This document shows positions 20,937 through 31,290 of a stretch of DNA of 64,000 nt, piece after piece. The number at the start of each line of letters is the position of its first letter. The stretch's first letter is position 1. A program made the translations under genes and the position numbers. The stretch covers positions 558,001-622,000 of the forward strand of contig JAEQBH010000666.1 of assembly GCA_016808115.1 (NCBI GenBank). The letters are read 5' to 3'. The stretch is from Tetrastigma voinierianum. Its lineage: Eukaryota; Streptophyta; Magnoliopsida; Vitales; Vitaceae. The notes under the pieces are model-generated. The model was given only the letters and a program-made list of their open reading frames with translations. It did not search any database and was not told where the DNA came from.

Positions 20937-23900
20937 TTCTTCTACACATTGCTAGTCCCTTATGACGAGAAAAAAAAGAAGAAAGTAATAAAACCATATA
21001 AACACAACGAAGCGTGCGATTACAAATGTTATTTCAAAAAGGTTGTGAATGAGTAATACCTAACTTGCAAAAATACAAAATGTCTGCGGTGTCCACGATA
21101 GCTATCATGAGAGAATAAGATGCCATACAAATTCAGTGCGTAAGAGCCTCCTTCTTAATTGAATCAACCAGAAACTTACCAAAATCTAAAGTGTTTTTCG
21201 TTTGATGAGCTCTCATGATATTATTATCCATTTACTTTTTGACCTGGCTACTACCACTGACTGCGCTAACTTCTATATTTAAATAGATCGGGTTACCTCT
21301 TGTTAAAATTCTTTTGTGCGGTCGTGCTGAAGATGAACTTCACCAAAGTCGCTGAGGATCTTGGTGACCCAGCGTTAGAGCCGGGGCTGTGCCAAAAAGG
21401 AGTCTTTTGGGCCACGAAAATGCGGGGTTTCACCACTGGACCGAATGATTTCGAGACTCCATGCTACGACTTGCTGCAAACTCCACCATCCACCCGCTGT
21501 GTGACTTAAATTCTGGTGACCGACGGAGTGAAGGTTCCGGGGCGCTGGGCTTTAAAGGCTTCTGCCATACCCTGGATTTGATGCTGAAGAAGGTTCCAAG
21601 GCGGCGTTAAGATTTTTATGTTATTTTTCTTTTTACTTTTTCTTTTTCTTCTTTTTCTTTGACGTTGTTGGCCTTCTTTCAGCGGTCTACCCAACTATAA
21701 TAATGGCGATAATGAAACTAGGGTAGGTTCTTGAGTAAGGAGGTTGTGGCAGTTCAGTCTATCATTAGGAAACCCTAATGTGCTCGTGTGTGAATTTATT
21801 CAAAGGTGGAAGAAAAATGTCGAAATCAATAAGGATTCAACTAATCATTCATCTCTGGCAAAGCATGGACCAATCTGGCATCGTGGCAAGATTGGGTTCT
21901 TGGAGACACTGTGTTTTGAAGCTATGAGCTAGGCAAAACCTGCAAATTTTGGTTTGCAAAATGGGTCAATTTTGAAAAGGTAAGTTGTGTAATTACTCTT
22001 GACTTTATAGAGGAACCAATAAAACCACAGACATTTACAAATGGAGCACTTATAACAAAGTATTACAAACATAATGCAAAAGCCCTTCTTGCCAACGCAC
22101 CACGACTGACATCAGTTTGAAGTATGGGCGGTTGGGAGAAAGTGAAAATAAAAGTGTTACCTCCTTGATGAGATGTGATCATTTCTGGATAGGAGACTTT
22201 AAGCTTTCCATAAACACCTTGTTCCTCCCGTTTGAGCTTCAAATAAACAAGTTAGAGAAGAGAAAAGAGAGGAAAAAAAGTGACAAGTTAGACATTTTAG
22301 GAAATGCTTTCATAATAAATAAAATATTCTTTCCTTCACGGCGATTCTACACTCTAATCTTTCAAATTTCAAAAACGCTAAAACGAACTCGGATGGAAAA
22401 GTTATAAGCAACAAAATTTGGAAACGTGAAAAGTTTATAGCGAAAAATTTTACTTAATATGAAGAAAATACTTTATTCTAGCGAAAGGCACTATTTTGAA
22501 TTTTTTGATAAATCAAAGTAAATAATTCTTAATAAAAAATAATAAAATAACTAAAAATCTGTAAAACAATTTTGAAGAGGAACTTTTTTATTCAAAAGAA
22601 ATATAATAACATATATAAAGCGTAAATAAATATATTTTTCAAAAAATTATTATATAAAAAAAATATGTTTACGTTTTTTATTATAAATATAAAATAAATA
22701 AATAAAAGCGACATTAGTGTTTTTTCTAACATGTGGAAGCCATAATTGTTGACTAGTTCATTTTGCGTTACAATATTTGTGATTAACAATACATGAAAAA
22801 ATTCCATCTATGTGAAATTGCGCGTTTAACTGGAGTGCGAAATTTGTGTATAGTTCTTGAAAAACTTCTCATAGCTTCACATTTGTGTTGGATTGCTGTT
22901 TCAAAACACAAATTTATAAGCGCAAAAATTAATCAGAAAGAATTGGAAGAATTCAGAAAAACAAAAAATTAATTTAAAAACATAATTAACTAAGGAACTA
23001 AGAAGAAAATCTATAAGAAAATTAAAGAAATCAAAATGAAACTCTGATAAAATAAAATAAAGCCAAGAAAAATTAAAAACTTGAGCAGGAGACATGCTCC
23101 CCAGGCCTTTGTTTATCTAAGCCTTTGGAGGCAAGGAGTAACAGTGAGCTCAGAAATAAGGGTTGGTGCTCCAAATCGAACCGACACGAAACCAACCAGC
23201 TGTGCCATGCGGTACATAGAACACTCTGCGTCGTTTTTGATGTAGTGGCAAAGGCCTGTACAGTGGCCACTAATTTCTTGAATTTTTGTAGGACAGGCAG
23301 TGCAATTGATGTGGCCTTTGTGGTAGGTGCTTCTTTGTGTTGGGATTGGGCTGCAGGCAGGATATACACTTGGTCAGTGGGCAGTGGGCATTTCATGGCT
23401 TGGGCAGTGGACTTTTGGGGCTTTTCTATTTCTTCCTTTCCACTACCCTCCTCAGCCAACATTAGGAGGTTTCACCGCTTTGCCTCTTCCCTCTGCTAGA
23501 CCAGACAGCGGCACGCTATAAGTTCAAGTTTGCCAGTGTTTGCTGTAAACGAAACTCTTTCCATCGCCGTGTCGGTCAAAGAACCTCATACGGTTTTCTT
23601 ATGTTTCCTCTTGATGAACAAACACGACGACTTTGAGATGGATTCACCCGGGTGTCAGTTTTGGGTGGATCGATTACTTTGGAACCATCGTTCCTTGTTA
23701 AAGGAATCTGACATGTCCAGTTTCTAGATTAACAGACGATCCACTGCCCTTTGCTCCTCTATGAAATTATCCACTTATTTTGCTTCCCGAATTGGGGACA
23801 TTGTGTTTGTTGGATCAGGACCGTTCTCGAGAAGTGAGGGGGCATAATATGGTGGGAGGTTAGGAGGTGAATATTGTGGAGGTCTTGGTTCCCATGAGGA

Positions 23901-24279
23901 ATTTGTGTGGATCTTGATATGGTTCAGCAAGCACTATAATATGGTGAACTCATCCATTGGTTTCTATAGTCCCTCATGGACATGTAAGCTCACAGGGTTA
24001 CCCTTGCCACATCTTGGCCGTCACCCCATCCCTCTTCCCATTTGAGTTCAAATTCAGCGTTTACGATCTCGCTTGCCCAGGCGATTATCAAGGCACAGGC
24101 GGGGATGACATAACGCTGTCTGCGAATATTGTATTTTTTTGAAATGAAAATAAAAGATACAAGCGGCGTGATATAAAGAAAATTTAAAAAACTTGTGATG
24201 GGGATACGTGTTCCACAAACTCGTCAAACCACTTCGGCACGATCCAAACAGCGGCGTGTTTGATGTTGCCACGGTAGGG
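20937..24279. other. Interior of the non-coding LTR element
   Basis: AT-rich, with a 60-bp T/C-rich stretch near 21608-21660 and a very AT-rich part at 22410-23060. The densest open frames are at 23073-23520 on both strands, 129 codons reverse and 124 forward. Neither carries a motif I recognise, and I would not call either a gene. The reverse frame is Lys/Thr/Gln-rich; the forward one is hydrophobic. Nothing else is supported. Confidence 0.5.
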
Positions 24280-25542
24280 TGATGCAGAATCAACAAAATT
24301 TATATCCTAAGTTCCTCGCCGCGTCAAAGTACCACGCGTGTAGTGGTCTAGAAATTAGAACACGAGGGGATGGAGTTTTCTTACATTTTGGCTGATTTGA
24401 GTGAGGAAGTCATTTAGTGATTGTTGGATTTTTCGAGGTTTGGTTAAGCGATGAGTTTGGGGTTTTAAACAGAAAAGCCAAAATCTGAAAAAATAAGAAG
24501 GCTCATGTAGAAAGTCTGACCTTTGGAGTTAGGGTTTTTAGAGCTATTAACTTTATGTCTTTGATTCCTTTTCACTGGCGTGAGCATGACACCTGTGGTC
24601 CTCGACAAGTCCTTTGTTTGGCTTTGTAAAACTAAACCATACCGTTTCCCTTTTGAAACATAGCATTTAAATGGGCATAAATGTTCCTCACAGGTGAAAA
24701 CACATCTTCGAAAACCCTAATCCCAGATAACTTCTTGGGAACCTTGACTCTGGCGACTCGATGGATCTGAGTGAAAGTATCCATTGAACCCAAAAAGCTT
24801 ACCCGAATACACATTAAAATGAAGCGGAAACCCGAGTTTGGCTTTATAAGTGAAGCGGAGCTTGGCAATCGCGCCAAGCTAAGCTAGGCCAGCGCTGAGG
24901 AGAGTTGGGGTACCTCTTGACGATTGCCTGTTGGCATCTTCAAGAGGAACGGCAAGCGTCTGGGAGTTATCATCTCAGAGAGTGTTTGGCGTAACGAAAG
25001 GAGAGAAAGATGAGGAAAAGAAAAAGCGGGAGCGCGGAACCTAACATTACATCAAAAAAGTAGTCCCTTTCTGTGTTACGCACGTGACATAGCTTTGAAA
25101 CCAAGTGAAATATACATTCGAAGACATAAGTGAATCTGACAAAGGGTAGAAAAGGAAAAGCGAAGAAATTAACCTTAAAAACAACAAGTAAAGCAAATAC
25201 GGGAGAAGCAGAATTTCACGGGGAAGGAAACGATCTTGGGAAGCAGAACGGTCTTTCGCGGGAAACTTCTGCGGTGGTGTTTTCGCCTCACGCGTTTACG
25301 CCTTTCTTCCTTCGATCACTGATGCATGATGTTGAGTTTGACTTGAATTCTTCGTGCGCGTTGGAGCTTTCGACAATTTACGACGCAATTAGCTAGCAAA
25401 AGCTGAATTTTGCAAAATGTGATCATTAAATAGTAGGGACCTTAATATAGCGATCTGGTTAGTCGACCGTTGTATACAGCACTCAAAACCTATAATAAAT
25501 AGGGTTCAAAATAACACGGGCTTTGTCATATGCATTACACGC
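24280..25542. repeat. Right LTR of the non-coding element
   Basis: Second copy of 19675-20936, with many substitutions and short indels. It starts 'tgatgcagaatcaacaaaat'. Copia RNase H coding sequence begins immediately to the right, at about 25547. Confidence 0.85.
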
Positions 25543-26240
25543 GTGGGTTTCACTCCACTTGTTATGAAGTTCGCATGGTATAGAAGAATTTTGGTGAAAT
25601 GTGCTTAGCTCGATCACAGCTAATATCTTATACGACATACATTACCACACAGCATTTACCTATTCATATAATATATTCTTGTTTCACTATTATTTAGAAG
25701 ATAGTCTACATGATTTTATGATGTGTTGTATCATGGATCTAGCCAAACACCTTCCCAGGCACCCCAGCTTGTGCATGGAAAGGTATTTGAATGGTTGGAG
25801 GAGGTGGCACCATGACATTTGTTTTACTGACCTCTAGGATATAATAGTATTTTCATAATTGATATGTCTTTATATTGATCGAGCTTTGTGAGGTCCAATA
25901 TTTACATTTGCATAACATAGAAAAATTCAGTTCTAATGTTTTGGAATAAATAAATCGCACCACATGTCCCACAAAGATATCTTAATACATGTTTAATTTT
26001 GTTCAATGCCTTTTAGTTGGGTGCAGGCTTTCTATCTTGATACGAAATTAATTAAGAAGCGATATGCAGTCGAAGCATAATTTGAGGTAAATTCAGTCAA
26101 ACAATTGCACTATGCTGATGTGCCAGGGACGAGGCGATTCTTCATTTTCTTGCCCCAGAAGTAAAATGGATAACGTTCTTCAAGTGACCTATGTAATCAG
26201 GGAACTAAGGGTGTGATTTATCCATATAAGAAGCGTTTCA
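25543..26240 (-). pseudogene. RNase H remnant of element C
   Basis: Reverse-strand copia RNase H. Reading leftward: PYLSAIGALMYLAN-like sequence near 26130; DIYFAVNLLARFSSSPT near 26070, then RRHWNGVKHILRYL-like sequence near 26000; SVKQM and ARSMIQHI near 25800 and 25730; and KHISPKFFYT near 25590. The domain continues at 19674 after the inserted element. Many frameshifts are present. Confidence 0.72.
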
Positions 26241-27060
26241 GGACTTTTCTATATATGATTCTGATGGATTCATCCTCATTAAATAATGATGATAATTTGA
26301 GGCGAGACAATATCCTCTTTTCCCCGAATCTTTCATTTCAAATCTTCTTTATTGAATGAACATTTTTACGTGAAATCTTTTGAGTCTCGGCATCAAATTC
26401 AATCATCCATACTGTGCATCATTTCCAAATCTGGTTGCTACTTTCTTGATAAAAATGCATAGGCAAATTGAATTATTCACATATCGCTTCTTGACGAAAT
26501 CTCACGGCTTAACGATTATACTACATTCAACGGTTCTTTAGTGCTGCCTTAGAATCGTTGTAACTTGATTGAATACATGCTCCGTGGTTTTGATTATTAC
26601 TTAAGTGGCCCCAGATCCTTCGAAGGTTTCATATACCACGAAATTAATACATAGCATCATAGTCCATATAAATAAGTTGCTGTGACTACATCCATGGTAC
26701 TTTGTGCTGCCAGTCATTCGGGGCTGCCATGAAGCTAAATATATTAAATAACGAAATTTAGTTGTGGCTCCATTCACGAGAGAATCGATATATATAATCA
26801 GTTCTGCCATCTTTTTGTGAGGAAGCCTTGGGCTGCAGGCGTGGCACATGCTCACACCATTTCACCTCTTTTGTACAAAGATCAAGCACGATGTCGACGG
26901 GTTTATTTTCTTTAGGTATTTGAACTCTTTGGTCGGCCACATATAAAACTTAACTTGATGATTTTAACTTTGTTTGGATTTTCTTTAACCACAGTTTTAC
27001 CTTCTGTAATTTGAGCGTTGACATTCATTCATGTTTTGTGACCGTGTGCCCAGTCCTTCA
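26241..27060 (-). pseudogene. Reverse transcriptase remnant of element C
   Basis: Reverse strand. The most readable stretch is 26940-26760 (RLQPKASSQKDG, matching 'RLVAQGFSQRPG'). Then come QLIYMDYDAMY near 26680-26640 (the 'AYLYGSLD' region) and the 'YNRLSEYLLKEGYVNN' region near 26520-26450. The catalytic YVDD block expected near 26400 is not readable. Identity is lower than in the other family A copies. Confidence 0.6.
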
Positions 27061-29204
27061 TCATTGCTTATGATATCACGCATGTTGGAGAGAGAAAAAT
27101 CATCATATAAGGGTAGTATTTTATGATCCCCTTATTTTACCCTTATGTACATATATTAATGATATATCTTCATTGTTATGTACCCGATGCGATCTCGTGA
27201 GATAAATGTTCAATTGAAGTGCCTCTACAGGGTTGTCAGTTCATCCTCTGTTTTGTTCTTTCTTTACATTTTGTTTGTCTTGGGAGGGTTGAAGTTTCTT
27301 AAGGAACTGTATCTTGGAGCGATAGGCCTCGTTTTTGTTGTGGTTGTTTTTGTTAGCCTGCCATAACTAAATTTCCCATTGGAGTTTCAATCTGTGTTGG
27401 GATGTTGCAGCTGGTATATGTAGTTTTGTAGCCTTTATTGAATCAATAAATACATCGGGCAAGCGATTTATAGTTTTTTATAAATGAATTATCTTTTTGG
27501 ACTCTAATTCAGATTGGGGGAGTGGTGAATGAAAAATAGTTCAGTCAGCCTTTGTTTCTCAGCGTTCTTTAGCCAGATGGCTTTCTTCCCCTAATGGCGG
27601 GAAAACATCTTCCAAATAAAATACAATCACGCAGTAGGTAGTAAAAACCTGCTGTATGAAGAAGCTGATACCTGGGTCAAATGTGATTAGGATGAAAAGC
27701 GAGTGAGTACCGAGCTGCGATTGAGGGACCTAGTTTAGTTGGAAGTGAATGGATTGTAAGGGAGTATAATAGCTGCATAAACTAGTAATCGTATGAGTTG
27801 ATAACCTAGAACAAGTTGTAATAGGGATAAATCTTACGGATGGGTGTCAGGCGGCGTGGAACTAAATTCGCGACATGAATAATCAGCACCTTTGCACCAA
27901 TAAAAGGCTTGTTGGTGGTAAAGTAATGGTTTACATGATTTAGACGAAGCGTTTGATAAAGGTTCGCGTCAGCGCCCATTATTAGCAAATGCGAACGCCA
28001 GGCAATTGAGTGGTAATGACATCATTCAATGGACATGATAATCAAGAGAAGCACGAGATGAGAATTCACCGGCATTATCGAAGGCGAGATTGTCTTGATA
28101 GGATGATAAGAAGGTGACCGCCGAGGCGGTGTTTGAAAACATTAAATCACGGAAAATGCAACATTTCGGGTAGAAAGATGGCATACATGGACCATCTAGT
28201 GGACACATCTGATTCTAAACGAAATAAAAAAAGATCCGCTGGGTGGGTGAATAGATTAGGCACTTCTTACCTATCCCTTGAATACGTTCCCGAAATAAGG
28301 TGGTTGTGAGCGCAATCTTTGTAAAAGTAGTCTGTGATATTAATGTGGCGCTTTGTGAAACCATTAGTACAACTAAAATCGCGTGAGATTTAAAAATTTG
28401 TCACCGCTCGTTAAATTTTTTTGAACTATAAGTGCATCATTGAAAGTCTCGGGTGTCGAAGCACAGTTCATGCCTGATAAAAATGCTTTTGGGTCATCAG
28501 ACACGGTTCATGACAACATGAGATTCTAGAAGATCCAACCTGATTGTTTGATGTCATATGAAGAAGAAATCATTTGTTCCAAGTTTGTTTTTGCTAGTAT
28601 TGGTAAAATACTCAAGATTCCATTATGATTCATAGAGTTTAAATCAATAAGTATCATTTGACCAAATATCAGCCAGAACTAAAAAGATGATTTTAGATTA
28701 CGGTTTATTCTGAATAAGAGACATCATCAGCTTTTGTTCAGATTCATGGGACTGAGATACTTTAGAACATCAAAAATGGAACTAAAAGATTCAGTTTTTT
28801 AAAAAGTATTTCTTTATAAAAACAAGTATTGGCAGTTAACTATTTGAATCAACAAGAGAGGAAATATCTAAGGAATGATCTATATGTTTCAAAAGAAGGC
28901 AAAAATTTAAACATGAAGAACTATTTATATTATTATTTTCGATCGCGGCGGCTAAAACAACATAATGGCACCACCATGTTCATTCATGGCACACGTTGCA
29001 TCACGATCAAAATGGTGATTTTGGCCGGATCTTTAAAAGTTAGAATAATAAAGGCGGCTCGTGGTAAAGTTATTGCCATGTTTATCAAAGTATAACGTCA
29101 AATTTCGATTATTGTGGCTGCCCGGAGACTTGATAGGATCTTTCTTAACATGAAGGCATTGTTTGATTTGCAAGATATCTGTTATATCGGTGATAAAAAG
29201 TTCA
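27061..29204 (-). pseudogene. Protease, integrase and linker remnants of element C
   Basis: Reverse strand, right to left. A protease-like block is near 28840-28820 (SLVDSNS, where related copies have LVDSATTH). Pre-integrase is near 28640-28400 (MNRV.WPKSIFIRHEL). The integrase N-terminus and core lie at 28230-27740 (HMSTRNVAFS-like, second region DNAGEFSSRASLDYHVH at 28080-28026, third region degraded), then the C-terminus at 27720-27500. The linker follows at 27430-27100, ending 'NNEDISLIYVHKG'-like. A recognisable gag is missing between the PBS region and protease, so the element also has an internal deletion there. Confidence 0.68.
29176..29192 (-). other. Possible degenerate primer-binding site of element C
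   Basis: Reverse strand reads TTATCACCGATATAACAG after the LTR, resembling 'TTATCA' plus the tRNA-Met site tggtatcagag with several changes. It is supported by position next to the shared LTR and little else. Confidence 0.35.
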
Positions 29205-29511
29205 CTCTCACTGTATAAAGAAAGGAAAATGGTCAGAAGAGCTCAAGATAAATTTTTTACTATATTTTTCTGTCATTATAGGATCCATATATAAAAGTCT
29301 TCGTATTATTAATAAATAAATCATAAGCCAGTTACCATTAAATCATATGGTCCATTCCATTCTCTGATGAATGCATTTATAACACTCACCCAATTGACCT
29401 CCACAATATGAACCTTGATTTTGTCTAAGGTGAAAACCTTATGATAAGCTAGTGGGATGAAACCTAGGCGGAGGAAGAGTCTGGAGGATGGCATACTAAC
29501 ATCTTTAACAG
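29205..29511 (-). repeat. Family A LTR shared by elements C and D
   Basis: Reverse-strand LTR beginning TGTTAAAGATGTTAGTATGC at 29511. It carries the 'ggatccatatataaaagtct' block and ends near 29205. To its right is a degraded PPT and the 3' end of RNase H (element D). To its left is the 5' region of element C. One LTR therefore serves as D's 3' LTR and C's 5' LTR. Confidence 0.7.
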
Positions 29512-31290
29512 TTCTCCATAATAGTAGTATGTGCTTTGTTTTGTGGAAGATCTTTTACTAACGCATTCCAATCGGTGTACAGTTTCATTGGTTGTTGTGG
29601 GCAAGGCTTTAGCCGATGAAATCCGGCTAGTGCGTCGCGATTACCCCATCATTGCACGTTGGGTTTTGCCTTGTTCACGGAGATTCGCGGTGTATGAAGA
29701 GTTTTTGGTGAGCGTAGTAACCATTGATCACCTTTAATATATCAACTGGCGACCACATTTGCATTACCGCATGGCGACTATCTTCGCTCATAGCGGTTGT
29801 TTTTTATGTTCGCCAATAGAAGGCGTAAATCACGCTAAATTTTCACAGTGTTATGTATTTATATCATGGATCTCAAACCAGCGCTTGGCGTTCTTAACTT
29901 CGCCATGGCAAATGGCACGAAAGTGTTGAAGGGTGTTTTGCCTGTTTTATTTTCGCGACTCAGTTTATAAAATTGTTCCAAAAGTAAATATATATCCAGC
30001 CTTTGATTGAGCTTTGTGTGAGATCAGAAGGTGCTTTATACCTGTAGAAAAATTATGGGACCAAAGTGTTTTGGATGCCGTCACTATCATGTCACGGGAT
30101 ACTATGTTAATAAATGTTAATTAATTTTCAGGTACTTTTGGGTGAAGACTAAATTATCTTGTATTAGATAAACTTTGAGAAAGCAATGTCTGGTTGAGTA
30201 TAAGACCCACAGACACACTTAAAAGCTTTGGTGTCATGCTTGGAGGATATGGTGCCAGGACCCAATGATTCTGATTTCTATGCTAGGCAGAAATGAGTTC
30301 TTTAGTCACTTTTCAAGAACCTAATAGCCATAGGAAGACTAAGAAGTTGATTTGCATTATATGAAAGTCTTCAAGACTTTTACATATATATTGATTCGAT
30401 GTTTTAATACCATCGGAGAGCAAATATTTCTAGATCCACATGGCCCGAGAACCGATCGAGCTGTTTTTGAATCTTTGTTTCAAAATTCATCTTCAATGTG
30501 ATCATTGCTTTGTTTTGATCTGACTCCTTAGTCGTCAGGTTCAATCATCACATATCTTGTGTAATTACCGTCTGAACACCCTTCACTCTTGATAAATCAG
30601 CATGAATGAGTGGAATATTCACATAATATTCATGTGACAAAATCTTTGACATGATTTCTACATTGTTGGACCGTTTTAGTCATATAAAGTCGTTGCTGTA
30701 ACTTAGTTTTGAGCGCATGCTCTGTGGTTTTGAATTTATTCACACAGGGTAATTTGTGAATCTCTTGAGTTTTCACTTCTCTTTGCAAATGACCAGTCAC
30801 CTCTAAATAGGTTACGTTCGCCAGCCATTACATATGTCGAGTCGCCGAAGGCTTCCACTCAAATCTTCTAATGCGAATGGTTTACATCCGTCTTGGAGAA
30901 TCAGTCTCTGCTCCATAAATCATTCATCTCTCTTGTGGAGCATGCAGAATGAGAAGATGCTTTATATCTTTCATATGTTCATTTTTCTTAATTTTGCTTT
31001 ACATGCAAAGTCATGATGTCAACATGTTTTTATCATCTTTGAGTGTTTAGACACTGATGCAAATACCACTCGTTTTATTAATGGGTTTAACAGGGGGCCC
31101 ATCATTTTAATTTTCATATCACCCACATTTATATTCAATAAACATTCTTATTTGCTCCATTCTTTATATCTGTTGTGGCATTTATATGAGTCGTTTAATA
31201 TCTAAAACATTTATTAACATTATACAAGGTTAATTTTCTGGCACGGTTTTAATACAAAAAGTGTCAAGCGATCCATGAGGTTACATGTAT
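29512..31290 (-). pseudogene. Element D: linker, RT and RNase H remnants
   Basis: Reverse-strand family A copy. The linker lies at about 31290-31030, and the RT N-terminus shows 'gaaaaatgaacatatgaaag' then atataaagca near 30980 (the RNEKNEI.RYKA region). RT continues to 30580-30680 (the 'YLLKEGYVNN' region, reading EYSTHSC). RNase H covers 30240-29530 and aligns base for base with the RNase H of element C (25860-26240). It is preceded on the left by the LTR at 29205-29511. Its upstream half is not adjacent: a large gypsy block lies to the right. Confidence 0.62.

Larger units (their letters stand above)
19675..25542. mobile_element. Non-coding LTR element (LARD-like) nested in element C
   Basis: Two direct repeats of about 1.26 kb (19675-20936 and 24280-25542) bound a 3.34-kb interior. 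The repeats begin TGATGC.GAATCAACAAAA and end near 'attcacaca'/'attacacgc'. The flanking copia RNase H reads on from one side to the other, which shows that the whole block is an insertion. No gag or pol motif was found inside, so it would depend on enzymes from elsewhere. Its orientation and target duplication are not clear. Confidence 0.75.

Noticed and set aside
22410..23060. Very AT-rich stretch considered as organelle-derived or matrix-attachment DNA
   Set aside because: No organellar gene motif; composition alone is not evidence, and it lies within an LTR element interior.
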